The position numbers and the translations under genes are program-made. The notes under the pieces are model-generated. The model did not search any database, was not told the origin of the DNA, and saw nothing but the letters and a program-made list of their open reading frames with translations. This document shows positions 33,289-42,234 of a stretch of 64,000 nt of DNA, in pieces; the stretch's first letter is position 1, and each line of letters opens with the position of its first letter. The stretch is from positions 310,001-374,000 of the forward strand of contig NZ_JAGYJH010000003.1 in NCBI RefSeq assembly GCF_018402285.1. The letters run 5' to 3'. This DNA comes from Hyphomonas sp. Lineage in GTDB: Bacteria; Pseudomonadota; Alphaproteobacteria; Caulobacterales; Hyphomonadaceae.

Positions 33289-34071
33289 TTACTGTGCGGT
33301 CCAGCCGCCATCGATGGAGAGGTCCGCGCCGTTGATCTGGGCGGCGGCGGGCGAGCAGAGGAAGCTGGCGAAGGCAGCGACTTCTTCGGCGGTGACGAAT
33401 TCCTTTGTCGGCTGGGCGGCGAGGAGGACATCGGTTTTTACCTGTTCCTCGGTCATGCCGCGGGCCTTGGCGGTGTCGGCGATCTGGCCTTCGACCAGGG
33501 GGGTGAAGACATAGCCCGGACAGATGGTGTTGCAGCGCACACCGTGGACAGCGCTCTCCAGGGCGGTGGTCTTGGTGAGGCCGGAGAGGCCGTGCTTGGC
33601 GGCGACATAGGCGGATTTGAAGGGCGAGGCGACCTTGGCATGGGCCGAGCCCATATTGATGATGCGGCCCCATTTTTTCGATTTCATGTGGGGCAGGGCA
33701 AGGCGGGTAGTGTGGAAGGCGGCTGACAGGTTCAGCGCGATGATGAGGTTCCACTTGTCGACCGGGAATTCGTCGATGGGGGCAACGAACTGCGTGCCGG
33801 CATTGTTCACGAGGATGTCGATGCCGCCGAAAGTACAGGCAGCTTCGGCCATCATGGCCTCGATGGCGTCGGGCTTTGTGAGGTCGGCGCCGGTGAAGGC
33901 TGCTTTTACTTTATGATCCTTTTCAATACCCGCGCGAACTGCCTCGATCTCCTTTGCGTCACCGAAACCGTTAAGGACGATGTTAGCGCCGTCGGCTGCC
34001 AGTTGCAGCGCGATGGCCTTTCCGATGCCGCTGGTGGAGCCTGTGATAAGGGCGGTCTTTCCGGCGAGCAT
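33289..34071 (-). CDS. bdhA: 3-hydroxybutyrate dehydrogenase
   Basis: The 260-residue short-chain dehydrogenase has TGSTSGIG (residues 10-17), the NNAG motif, and Ser142-Tyr155-Lys159. INMGSAHAKVASPFKSAYV with a C-terminal INGADLSIDGGW is the D-3-hydroxybutyrate dehydrogenase signature. It converts 3-hydroxybutyrate to acetoacetate when PHB is mobilised. The start at 34071 has AAGGAGACAGG upstream; the frame stays open further upstream without similarity. Confidence 0.92.
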   Translation of the reverse strand: MLAGKTALITGSTSGIGKAIALQLAADGANIVLNGFGDAKEIEAVRAGIEKDHKVKAAFTGADLTKPDAIEAMMAEAACTFGGIDILVNNAGTQFVAPIDEFPVDKWNLIIALNLSAAFHTTRLALPHMKSKKWGRIINMGSAHAKVASPFKSAYVAAKHGLSGLTKTTALESAVHGVRCNTICPGYVFTPLVEGQIADTAKARGMTEEQVKTDVLLAAQPTKEFVTAEEVAAFASFLCSPAAAQINGADLSIDGGWTAQ

Positions 34072-34166
34072 GGTCCTGTCTCCTTGAGGCGCCGGGACGC
34101 ACTGGATAGGGTCGGGTGGTGGTTTCCAGATGCGGGGGGTAGACCCGCCAGCGAGGATAAACAAGG

Positions 34167-34601
34167 GTGATACTGGGAGAACTGAGCGCTTTTGATGCAG
34201 CCTTTCCGCGCTTCCTTTTGTCAACAGGGATGGCGGCTGTGATGCTTCTGGTGGCCTCCACCGTCTATGTCCTGCTCACACCGTGGAAGGAACTTGCCCT
34301 CGTCAAGGATGGCAACGCTTCGGCTGGTGTGGCGCTGGGCGGGGCGATCGGGGGGCTGGCCATTCCGATCGCGTCAACGCTGGCGTCTTCTGTCTCGCTG
34401 CCCGAGCTTGTGCTGTGGGGCGCCATTGCGCTGCTCATGCAACTCATTACCTACCGTCTAGTGGACCTTATCCTGCGGGGCATCCCGCGCCGCATCTCGG
34501 ACGACGAGATGGGCGCTGCGGTGGTCCTGGCAGCTGCAAAACTCGGCACAGGGCTGATCTTTGCGGCAGGGCTGTGGGATCCGGTGTTGCAAAGGGTCTG
34601 A
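34167..34601 (+). CDS. DUF350 membrane protein
   Basis: The 144-residue protein has four predicted transmembrane helices and the DUF350 pattern: ALVKDGNASAGVALGGAIGG after the first helix and a repeat-like second half. It uses a GTG start at 34167 with GAGGA upstream. DUF350 proteins often accompany stress or envelope genes, but their function is unknown. It sits 3 bp before a secreted trypsin-like protease gene. Confidence 0.85.
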   Translation: MILGELSAFDAAFPRFLLSTGMAAVMLLVASTVYVLLTPWKELALVKDGNASAGVALGGAIGGLAIPIASTLASSVSLPELVLWGAIALLMQLITYRLVDLILRGIPRRISDDEMGAAVVLAAAKLGTGLIFAAGLWDPVLQRV

Positions 34602-34604
34602 CAG

Positions 34605-35432
34605 ATGCGTGGCTTCGACTGGGTGATTTATGCGGCCGCCCTCGGCTTCATCCTCCTGGTCGTATTCTCGCTGGCGCCTGAAGCCGAGGCGCCAGCGCCG
34701 CCGCCGCCTTCGGAAATTGCCGAGGAAATGGGGCCGTTGTTGCCTGACCCCTCGCCGCTGGACGAGCTGGTGGTTGTGCAAGCCGGCCCGCCCAAGAACG
34801 GGGTGGGGACCGCTTTTGCCGTCAATTCGCGAGGCGACTGGCTGACCGCGCGCCATGTTGTGGATGGCTGCGCCAAGGTGAGCCTTGAAGTGGCGCCCGG
34901 AAATTATGTTCCGGTGGCGCGGATCGCGCTCGATGACGGCCATGACCTTGCGCTGCTCTCAACCGGGCGGAGCCCCAATCCGGTCACCCTGGATCTCGCC
35001 TCACCGATGTTCCTCGGCAGCGAGGGCTACCTGGTCGGGTTCCCGCAGGGGCAGCCAGGTGAACTCGCCGGCAAGCTGGTCGGTCGCTCGCGCCTCGTCA
35101 CGCGCGGGACGCGGGAAGCGGATATGCCGATCCTGGCCTGGGCAGAAATCGGCCGCACCGAAGGGCTAAGCGGCACCTTGGGCGGCATTTCAGGCGGGCC
35201 GATCTTCAGCAAGGACGGGGCGGTGCGCGGCGTGATCGTGGCCGAAAGCCCGCGGCGGGGCCGGATCTACACCACAGCGCCGCAATCGGTGGAGGCATTC
35301 CTGACCAGCATCGGCGTTGCCCGCGAGGCGGGGCCAGCAGGAACCTTCGGGATGCGCGACTATGGCGCGGCATCAGACACCGCCCGGCGGCGCTTGCAGG
35401 TGGTCAAGGTAATGTGCGAGGTGGGCACATGA
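34605..35432 (+). CDS. Membrane-anchored trypsin-like serine protease
   Basis: The 275-residue protein has an N-terminal membrane anchor, a Pro/Glu linker and a chymotrypsin-fold domain. The catalytic triad is visible as His in LTARHVVDG, Asp in DDGHDLALL and Ser in GGISGGPIF. No PDZ domain follows, unlike DegP. The active site would face the periplasm. Its last bases overlap the pyrF start (ATGA), so it is translationally coupled to a cytoplasmic pyrimidine gene. Confidence 0.85.
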   Translation: MRGFDWVIYAAALGFILLVVFSLAPEAEAPAPPPPSEIAEEMGPLLPDPSPLDELVVVQAGPPKNGVGTAFAVNSRGDWLTARHVVDGCAKVSLEVAPGNYVPVARIALDDGHDLALLSTGRSPNPVTLDLASPMFLGSEGYLVGFPQGQPGELAGKLVGRSRLVTRGTREADMPILAWAEIGRTEGLSGTLGGISGGPIFSKDGAVRGVIVAESPRRGRIYTTAPQSVEAFLTSIGVAREAGPAGTFGMRDYGAASDTARRRLQVVKVMCEVGT

Positions 35433-36298
35433 CTGATTTTGCAGCCAGGCTCATCAACGGCACACGGAAATTTGGCCCGCTCTGTGTGGGGATTGATCCC
35501 CATCCGGGCCTGATCCCGGATATTTTAGGTGGCGATACGCCTGAAGGCGTCTGGAAATGGTCGCAGGCGATCATCGAGGCGGCTGCCGGCAAGGTGGCGG
35601 TGGTCAAACCCCAGGTCAGCCTGTTCGAGCGGCATGGCCCCGAAGGCATGGCGGCGCTTCAGGCGGCGGCAAAGGCTGCGCGCGCGGCCGGGCTGATCGT
35701 GCTGATGGACGCCAAGCGCGGGGACATCGGCAGCACGGCGGAAGGCTACGCGCAGGCCTATCTGTCGCCTGGCGCGCCGTTTGAAGGCGACGCGCTGACG
35801 GTGAACCCCTATATGGGGCTCGATACGCTGGAGCCTTATGCAAAGCTCGCCAAGACCCATGGCAAGGGCGTGATCGTACTGGTGCGCACTTCCAATCCCG
35901 GGGCTGCCGATTTCCAGTCGCGGATCATGGGCGGGGCGCCGCTCTATGTGCGCGTGGCCGAAGCGCTTGGCCCCTTGACCGAGCGCCTGATGAGCCCGTG
36001 TGGCTGGTCGAGCCTGATGATGGTGATTGGCGCAACCGCGCCCGAAGAAGCCCGCGCTGTGCGCGCGCTGGCGCCCAAGGCGCTGTTCCTGGTGCCTGGC
36101 TATGGCGCGCAGGGGGCTGCCGCTTCTGAGGCCTGCTCCGGCCTCGTGAACGGGGAGGGCGGGGTGGTGAGCGCGTCACGGTCAGTCAATTTTCCGAAGG
36201 CGGCGGCCAGCGCCGGCGACAAGGCAAGCTGGCGCCAGGCCATCGAGGACGCGATCCTTGAGGCGCGCGACGAGCTCCGGCTGGCGGCCATCGCCTGA
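35429..36298 (+). CDS. pyrF: Orotidine 5'-phosphate decarboxylase, type 2
   Basis: The 289-residue protein has LCVGIDPHP at the N-terminus and the catalytic Lys-Asp set in LMDAKRGDIGSTAEGYA. Its greater length and the AEGYAQAYL extension place it in the type 2 family, as in mycobacteria and myxobacteria, rather than the shorter type 1 form. It makes UMP from OMP, the last step of de novo pyrimidine synthesis. The ATG at 35429 follows GAGGTG and is chosen over a GTG five codons upstream. Confidence 0.92.
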   Translation: MTDFAARLINGTRKFGPLCVGIDPHPGLIPDILGGDTPEGVWKWSQAIIEAAAGKVAVVKPQVSLFERHGPEGMAALQAAAKAARAAGLIVLMDAKRGDIGSTAEGYAQAYLSPGAPFEGDALTVNPYMGLDTLEPYAKLAKTHGKGVIVLVRTSNPGAADFQSRIMGGAPLYVRVAEALGPLTERLMSPCGWSSLMMVIGATAPEEARAVRALAPKALFLVPGYGAQGAAASEACSGLVNGEGGVVSASRSVNFPKAAASAGDKASWRQAIEDAILEARDELRLAAIA

Positions 36299-36411
36299 GG
36301 CAGGCCGCTCCCGCCGCGTCATGGCTCGACTTTACACCACAAGCAGATAGTCTCCCGGCAAATTGACCCTGCGCGCGTGGGCGCGGCAGGGCGAAGTCTG
36401 GGAGGATTAGC

Positions 36412-38577
36412 GTGAGCAAGTTTGTGATGGCCCGCCGGGCCAGCCCCGTGATGGCAGGCGCCCTGGCGGCACTGATACTGGTGGCCTGCGGGCAGGGGCA
36501 GGTGCAGAAGGCAGAGCCGCGCGGCTTTGCGGCGGTGGATACCGCGCGTATTTCAACCGAGAGCGCGGGCCATGAGTGGCTGACCTATGGCGGCACTTAT
36601 GACGAGCAGCGCCATTCCAAGCTGACCGCCATCAACACGGAAAATGTCGGCGAGCTGGGCGTTGCCTGGACGTATGACCTAGCGACCAATCGCGGCGTTG
36701 AATCCACCCCCATCGTGGTCGACGGGGTTATGTATGTCACTTCCGCCTGGTCGGTGGTCTATGCGCTGGACGCCAAGACCGGCGAGGAGAAGTGGGTATA
36801 TGATCCGCAGGCGGATCGCGCCGTGGGCGTGAAGGCCTGCTGCGATGTCGTCAACCGGGGCGTGGCGGTCTATGACGGCAAGGTGTATGTTGGTGTGATC
36901 GACGGGCGGCTTGAAGCGCTCAACGCTGAAACCGGGCAGGTCATCTGGAGCAAGGTGACCGTGGACCAGGAAAAGCCCTACACGATCACCGGCGCGCCGC
37001 GTGTGGTGAACGGCAAGGTGCTTATCGGCAATGGCGGGGCAGAACTCGGTGTGCGCGGCTATCTCTCCGCCTACGACACAAGTTCGGGTGATCTGGTGTG
37101 GCGGTTCTATACCGTTCCCAATCCAAACAAGCAGCCGGACGGCGCGGCGTCGGATGATGCGTTCGTAAAGGTCGGCAACGTGACGTGGGGCGATGAAGGC
37201 GCCTGGACGACAGATGGCGGCGGCGGCACAGTCTGGGATTCGATCGTTTATGATGAGGTGAACAACCAGATCATCTTCGGCGTCGGCAATGGCTCGCCCT
37301 GGAACCGCACGTTCCGCGATCCTTCGGCCGGGGATAACCTTTTCCTCTCTTCCATCGTGGCGGTGGACTTGGAGACCGGCGCCTACAAATGGCACTTCCA
37401 GACGACGCCGGGGGATAACTGGGACTATACCGCAACGCAGACGATCATCCTGGCGGACCTGCCGCTCGGCGAGGGCGGCGCTTCACGCCGTGTTGCGCTG
37501 CAGGCGCCCAAGAACGGCTTCTTCTATGTGATCGATGCGGCAACCGGCGAGTATATTTCGGGCGACGCCTACGTGCCGACGAACTGGGCGACAGGCCTTG
37601 ATGAAAACGGCCGGCCGATCGAAGTGCCCGAGGCGCGCTACACCAAGCAGCCCTTCGAGCAGACGCCGGGACCGCTGGGCGGCCATAACTGGCACCCGAT
37701 GGCGTTCAACCCGGATGTGGGCCTAGCGTATATTCCGGCCCAGGAAATTCCGCAGGCATATGCGGAAGATCCGCGTTTCCTCTCTCGCCCTGTCGGCTGG
37801 AATACCGGGATCGATTTCTCGGCCGGGGTTCCCCCGATTGCGCCACCGGAAGTGGTGAAGTTCCTGCGCGCGAGCCTGAAGGGACGCCTGATTGCGTGGG
37901 ACCCGATTGCCCGGGCGCCGCGCTGGAGTGTGGAGCATGAAAACGCCTGGAATGGCGGCGTCCTGTCGACGGCTGGCGGGATTGTCTTCCAGGGCAAGCT
38001 AAACGGCGAGTTTGTCGCCTATGACGCCGCCACCGGCAACAAGCTGTGGAGTCATGACCTTAAATCCGGCGGGGCATCCGGTCCGGGGACGTACATGATC
38101 GACGGCGAGCAGTATGTCACGATCACCACCGGCTGGGGTTCTGCCTTCGCGCTGGCGGCGGGTTTTGCCTATGACGAGAAGGTTGAGTCCACGGTCGGCA
38201 AGGTCGTGACCTTCAAGCTTGGCGCGACCGGTGAGATTGCCGATTCAGGACTGCCGCCGATTGACGCGACACCTAAGGCCGAAGCGTTCGGCTCGATGGC
38301 GCTGATCGCGGAAGGCACGGTGCACTATGCGCGCAACTGCGCAGTGTGCCACGGCCCGCTGGGCGTATCTTCCGGCGTGCTGCCGGACCTGCGCTGGTCG
38401 GCGATCACCGCCAATCCCGACGCCTGGAAGGGCGTGGTGCTGGAGGGCAACCTCGCTGCAAATGGCATGGTCTCGTTTGCCGACTATATCACGCCGGACG
38501 AGTCCGAGGCGATCCGCGCCTATGTGCTGACACAGGCACATGCGGCCGCCGCCCCCGCAGAGCAACCCACCCCCTGA
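36412..38577 (+). CDS. PQQ-dependent quinohemoprotein dehydrogenase lipoprotein
   Basis: The 721-residue protein has a lipoprotein-like signal (LILVAC), an eight-bladed PQQ propeller and a C-terminal cytochrome c domain with CAVCH (Cys643 to His647). The vicinal disulfide Cys143-Cys144 next to PQQ and the WDYTATQ block are present, so it should be active as a type II alcohol dehydrogenase. It would oxidise alcohols or aldehydes in the periplasm and pass electrons to a cytochrome. The GTG start at 36412 has GGAGG 6 bases upstream. No PQQ synthesis genes are nearby. Confidence 0.92.
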   Translation: MSKFVMARRASPVMAGALAALILVACGQGQVQKAEPRGFAAVDTARISTESAGHEWLTYGGTYDEQRHSKLTAINTENVGELGVAWTYDLATNRGVESTPIVVDGVMYVTSAWSVVYALDAKTGEEKWVYDPQADRAVGVKACCDVVNRGVAVYDGKVYVGVIDGRLEALNAETGQVIWSKVTVDQEKPYTITGAPRVVNGKVLIGNGGAELGVRGYLSAYDTSSGDLVWRFYTVPNPNKQPDGAASDDAFVKVGNVTWGDEGAWTTDGGGGTVWDSIVYDEVNNQIIFGVGNGSPWNRTFRDPSAGDNLFLSSIVAVDLETGAYKWHFQTTPGDNWDYTATQTIILADLPLGEGGASRRVALQAPKNGFFYVIDAATGEYISGDAYVPTNWATGLDENGRPIEVPEARYTKQPFEQTPGPLGGHNWHPMAFNPDVGLAYIPAQEIPQAYAEDPRFLSRPVGWNTGIDFSAGVPPIAPPEVVKFLRASLKGRLIAWDPIARAPRWSVEHENAWNGGVLSTAGGIVFQGKLNGEFVAYDAATGNKLWSHDLKSGGASGPGTYMIDGEQYVTITTGWGSAFALAAGFAYDEKVESTVGKVVTFKLGATGEIADSGLPPIDATPKAEAFGSMALIAEGTVHYARNCAVCHGPLGVSSGVLPDLRWSAITANPDAWKGVVLEGNLAANGMVSFADYITPDESEAIRAYVLTQAHAAAAPAEQPTP

Positions 38578-38596
38578 CGCGCAGTAGGAGGGCGGG

Positions 38597-38614
38597 GCCG
38601 GAGAGTGCTCCGGC
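38597..38614 (+). terminator. Short hairpin after the PQQ dehydrogenase
   Basis: GCCGGAG and CTCCGGC form a 7-bp stem with a 4-base loop, 20 bp past the stop codon. No T run follows, so it is at best a Rho-assisted or RNA-stabilising structure. The rest of 38578-38873 shows no gene. Confidence 0.35.
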
Positions 38615-38873
38615 TGCGGAGCAAGAGCCCCGGAAGGGGCCGGCGCTAATAGCTTAACCGCGCAACTGGCCGTTCGACCGGCTGGTTGCGCTGGTCTCCT
38701 CGATTGGCTTGTTGGCAGCGAAGGGCGCGTCGAGCCGGGGTCGATCTGGTTGAAGGCGGTTGAGGCAAACCGTCTCCTGCAGGCCGCGCCGGAATGAGCA
38801 GGGCGGGCACCTTATCCGTAACCTTACAGAATTGGTCATGGCGCGCGCGGCTCAGCGGGATTAGAGTGGCAGG

Positions 38874-39413
38874 ATGCATATCGTCTTTGCCGCTCTTGCG
38901 ATCCTTACTGCAGTTGCCGTGTGGGCCTGGCGCCTTCGGATGGCGCGGCGTGGCCTGGATGAACTGAGCGAGGTGGCCAAGACGGTTGCCAATGCGCCCC
39001 GGCGGCTTGCCTTCAAATGGCGCGCCGGAAAGGGCGGGGTGGAGCTGATTGAGGATCCGCGCGAGGCGGCCGCTATCATGATGATGATGATGGCGCTGGC
39101 GCGCGGTGGGCCGCTCAGCCCTCATCAGGCCGACACGATTGAGGAAGAGATCAAGACCCATTTCGGTTTTTCAGATCCCGAAGCCGAAGATCTCGCCGCG
39201 CATGCGGCCTGGGTGGCGGGCAGCCAGCTGCCGGGCGAGGAGCAGATGCGCCGGCTCAGCCGACTGGTCGTGAATGCGCCCCAGCTGAGCGCCAAGGAAG
39301 TGGTCGATCTCGACACGATGCTGGAGGCGGTCTCGGAAGCCGAGGGGTTGCCGACCCGGGCGCAGTTGGCGCTGCTGCAGATCTACCGGGATATGGCGGG
39401 CCTGAAGACTTGA
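38874..39413 (+). CDS. Membrane-anchored TerB-like protein
   Basis: The 179-residue protein has an N-terminal hydrophobic anchor (IVFAALAILTAVAVWAW) and a helical TerB-like domain with the acidic motif pattern ahead of a GLPTRAQLALLQIY end. It resembles the DjlA/TerB superfamily, but no J domain is present. It has a run of five Met (AAIMMMMMAL). Function is unknown; the second TerB-type protein in the window is at 2707-3153. Confidence 0.65.
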   Translation: MHIVFAALAILTAVAVWAWRLRMARRGLDELSEVAKTVANAPRRLAFKWRAGKGGVELIEDPREAAAIMMMMMALARGGPLSPHQADTIEEEIKTHFGFSDPEAEDLAAHAAWVAGSQLPGEEQMRRLSRLVVNAPQLSAKEVVDLDTMLEAVSEAEGLPTRAQLALLQIYRDMAGLKT

Positions 39414-39484
39414 GACGCAGAGCGCCCTGAGGTTGCAGGGATTGCCTGTTGCATTGCCGCATTCGGGCATTAACCCTCATTGGC

Positions 39485-40309
39485 ATGCAGAACGTGTTGC
39501 CAAAAGAGTATCTCGCCAAAGCCCGGTCCGAGGCTTGGGTAAACTTTTCCGTGCTGCGGCATGGCCGGTTTGACGGATTCCTTGTCACCTCGAAGAATTC
39601 CGGCACGCACTGGATGATGTACATGCTGTCGGTGGCGCTCGCCGATACATACGGCATCGCGCGGCCGAAGTACTACTCTGAGAATGCGCTGCGCCCGTAT
39701 ATCGGCTTTCCGACAGACAAGCCGGTGCATCCGCAGCTGCCGCGCCTTGCGCGGAGCCACACGATCCCGCACCGGCTGGCCGACTGGGGCTGGGCGCGTT
39801 CGCTGGCGGGCTTGCCCAACTATGCACTCGGCATTCGCCATCCGATGTCGATCCTCGCCTCCCATCACGCCAAATGGGAATACGATATCCAGGTCAGCTG
39901 GACCGAATACCTGAAGGGCGATCCAGGCGGCAGCCGGTTCCGCTGCGACCTCTACTGGCTGGCGCGTTTCTGGAACCGCTGGGGCGATATCGAGGCGACT
40001 TATCCGGATAGCATCCTGCGGGTGCAGTATGAGGAAACCCAGCGCGATCCGCGCGCGACGCTTGAAAAGATTGCTGCCCATTGGGGCATCACGCTTAAGC
40101 CCGAAGCGATCGAGGCGGCGCTGTTTGCCGGCACCAAGGAAGAGATGGCCAAGAAGACTGACCCCAACGGGGAACCGAATGTGGTCCAGAACCGAAAACA
40201 GTCACTCGAGGCGCTGTTTTCAGATGAGGCTATGGACATCTATGCCGATCATGTCCGCGCCTTGTTCCGGCATGATCTTGGCTATGACCTTCTCAGGCCT
40301 CCGGCTTGA
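39485..40309 (+). CDS. Sulfotransferase-domain protein
   Basis: The 274-residue protein has a PAPS-binding P-loop-like motif (TSKNSGTHWMMYML, the 5'-phosphosulfate loop) and the 3'-phosphate block GIRHPMSILASHHAKW, as in cytosolic/aryl-type sulfotransferases. It would transfer sulfate from PAPS to a small molecule or envelope glycan; the acceptor is unknown. The ATG at 39485 is preferred to an upstream TTG. It converges on GST with a 17-bp overlap. Confidence 0.82.
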   Translation: MQNVLPKEYLAKARSEAWVNFSVLRHGRFDGFLVTSKNSGTHWMMYMLSVALADTYGIARPKYYSENALRPYIGFPTDKPVHPQLPRLARSHTIPHRLADWGWARSLAGLPNYALGIRHPMSILASHHAKWEYDIQVSWTEYLKGDPGGSRFRCDLYWLARFWNRWGDIEATYPDSILRVQYEETQRDPRATLEKIAAHWGITLKPEAIEAALFAGTKEEMAKKTDPNGEPNVVQNRKQSLEALFSDEAMDIYADHVRALFRHDLGYDLLRPPA

Positions 40310-40985
40310 AATAGCCGCTTGAGCGGCCTTCCGGGCCATAGCTTATCCACCAGGGCTCAGCCTTGGCCTCTTTTTCCAATGTCCTGAAAAGCGGGTCTTC
40401 CAGGACCGCAGCGGCGTATTCTGCTGCGGCGCCTTCTAGCGGCAGGCCATAGGTGCGGAAGCGGGTGACGACGGGCGTGTAGAACGCGTCGGCGCCTGAC
40501 CAGGCACCTAAGAGGAAGGGGCCGGGTTCGGCAGTGTTCCGCCCATGGGTCTCGCGCAGCTGTGACCACATCTGCTGGATGCGGGCGATGTCGGCTTCCA
40601 GCGCGGAGGTCATGGGTGGGGCGGGCGCTCTGCCGCGAACATCCATCGAGCACGCCTGACGCAGGGCGGCGAAACCGGCATGCATTTCGGAGGAAACCGC
40701 GCGCGCGATAGCGCGGCGGGCGGCGTCTTTCGGCCAGATCAGGCCAGGGGCGGCCAATTCCGCGACAAATTCGGTGATGGCGAGGCTTTCCCAGATTTCC
40801 GTCCCGTCCCAAATCAGCAGGGGCACCTTGGCGGTGGGGCTGATCTGCCTGAGGCGAGTGGTCGTCTCGGGAAAGTCGAGCGGGATGATTTCCTCCTCGA
40901 TCCCCAGACCCGCCTTGCGGACCGCCAGAAGCGGGCGGATCGACCAGCTGGAATAGTTGAGATTGCCGGAAATGAACTTTCTCAT
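40293..40985 (-). CDS. Glutathione S-transferase
   Basis: The 230-residue protein has a thioredoxin-like N-terminal domain beginning LNYSSWSIRPLLAVRKAGL (Ser-type active site region), the cis-Pro in AKVPLLIWDG and the IWESLAI motif that binds the gamma-glutamyl group. A helical C-terminal domain follows. The substrate is unknown. It overlaps the YciI gene by 4 bp, so both belong to one unit. Confidence 0.88.
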   Translation of the reverse strand: MRKFISGNLNYSSWSIRPLLAVRKAGLGIEEEIIPLDFPETTTRLRQISPTAKVPLLIWDGTEIWESLAITEFVAELAAPGLIWPKDAARRAIARAVSSEMHAGFAALRQACSMDVRGRAPAPPMTSALEADIARIQQMWSQLRETHGRNTAEPGPFLLGAWSGADAFYTPVVTRFRTYGLPLEGAAAEYAAAVLEDPLFRTLEKEAKAEPWWISYGPEGRSSGYFKPEA

Positions 40986-41278
40986 GCAGGCTTTCCTTCG
41001 CCGATGGCCCAGCGGGTTTCGTTGATCCGGACATCCCCGAATACGCCCGCTTTCGTGTAGGGGTCCTCAGCATGGAGATCGCGGGCCGCTTCAATGCTTT
41101 CGGCGGCAATCAGGAAGACCGAGCCGATCATCTTTCCCTCTTCACTGAGCAGGGGGCCGGCCATGCGGCAGGCCTCCCCGATGCTGGCAGCCCATTCCAG
41201 ATGGGCCGGCCGGGTGGCAGCGCGGCGCTCGGCCCCATCGGTCTCATTGTCGAGGCAGTGCAGGCAGAATAGCGGCAT
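40982..41278 (-). CDS. YciI-like protein
   Basis: The 98-residue protein is a YciI-type dimeric alpha-beta barrel, starting MPLFCLHCLD with the conserved HLEWA and SVFLIAA blocks and the DPYTKAGVF end. Some YciI proteins are dehalogenase-like, but most have no assigned reaction. An ATG three codons upstream (41287) lies too close to its ribosome site, so 41278 is preferred. Confidence 0.85.
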   Translation of the reverse strand: MPLFCLHCLDNETDGAERRAATRPAHLEWAASIGEACRMAGPLLSEEGKMIGSVFLIAAESIEAARDLHAEDPYTKAGVFGDVRINETRWAIGEGKPA

Positions 41279-41399
41279 GGCGGGCATTTCCCTGTTGATC
41301 AGACGCCGCTATGGCACAGTCCTGCGGGGAGTGTCATCGACCTTTTGGGAAAGCCCGTGCCACCGGCCGAATGTCCGCTAGGCGACACAAATTGGTGAT

Positions 41400-41421
41400 T
41401 GAACGCTGTATTGATCGTTCA
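41400..41421 (+). promoter_or_regulatory. Inverted repeat upstream of the TetR gene
   Basis: TGAACG and CGTTCA are separated by 10 bases, 23 bp before the TetR start codon, a spacing suited to a TetR dimer. A similar half site (TTGAACG) recurs just after the gene near 42130, ahead of the small membrane gene. Autoregulation is inferred. Confidence 0.45.
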
Positions 41422-41444
41422 GCAATTTGCTGTACACTGGCGCG

Positions 41445-42134
41445 ATGACCCAGATGGACGACACCCGCAAAATGATCCTCCACGCAGCCGTGGAGCGCAT
41501 CCTTCATTACGGCTACTCAAAGACAACGATGGCGGAGATTGCCAAGGACTGCAACATGTCCGCCGGCAACATCTACCGCTTCTTTGCGTCGAAGCTGGAT
41601 ATTGCCGAGGCGATGGCCCGGAAGTTCAATGAAGAGGCCTACGAGACCTTTTCGGTGATTGCGGCGCGCAAGGTTTCTGCAGGAGACCGACTACGCGAGA
41701 TATTCCATTACGAACTCGCCCGCACCTATTCGGCAATCGACGAGGACGCAAAGATCCTTGAAGTGGCCGAGGTGCTCTCCGACGAGCGCCCGCTCTACAT
41801 GAATGACAAGCTGGCGACCGAGCGCATCTATCTGGTGCAGATCCTCAATGACGGCGTGGCATCCGGCGAGTTCCGCAAGATAGCGAACCCTGAAGAGGTC
41901 GCCGAGATGTGGCAGTCGGCGCTGATGAAGTTCCGCTTCCCGCAGCTGTTTTCAAAGCTCACCCTGCCGAAGCTACAGCGGGAGCTGGACGGCGTCATGG
42001 ACCTGCTGCTGGCCGGTTTGTCTCCCGGCGCAACCACCCCGGCGCCCTGGGACGGCGTGACGGCGGCGACTGATACGCACTGCCCGGTAACGGGCGAATT
42101 GCTGCCGGTGAAGAAGCTAAACGCTGATCATTGA
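41445..42134 (+). CDS. TetR-family transcriptional regulator
   Basis: The 229-residue protein has the TetR N-terminal helix-turn-helix (ILHYGYSKTTMAEIAKDCNMSAGNIYRFFASK), then a helical ligand-binding domain. The C-terminus is unusually extended with a Cys (TDTHCPVTGELLPVKK). No target transporter is next to it; the only downstream gene is a 37-residue membrane peptide. The ATG at 41445 is preferred over a TTG at 41427. Confidence 0.9.
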   Translation: MTQMDDTRKMILHAAVERILHYGYSKTTMAEIAKDCNMSAGNIYRFFASKLDIAEAMARKFNEEAYETFSVIAARKVSAGDRLREIFHYELARTYSAIDEDAKILEVAEVLSDERPLYMNDKLATERIYLVQILNDGVASGEFRKIANPEEVAEMWQSALMKFRFPQLFSKLTLPKLQRELDGVMDLLLAGLSPGATTPAPWDGVTAATDTHCPVTGELLPVKKLNADH

Positions 42135-42234
42135 ACGAAATCGAATTTATTCATTGATTATCCCTCAATGGAATGCTATAGGAGGTTCATGGGCGGCGGT
42201 GGTCGCTGCCCTCTACCATCGAAAGCACCCTCCC

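Noticed and set aside
38670..38720. Possible tRNA T-arm (GGCCGTTCGACC) after the PQQ gene
   Set aside because: The flanking bases do not pair as a 5-bp T-stem and no acceptor or anticodon stem can be drawn.
38646..38873. Minus-strand frame before the TerB-like gene
   Set aside because: Short, no ribosome site, no family; treated as non-coding.
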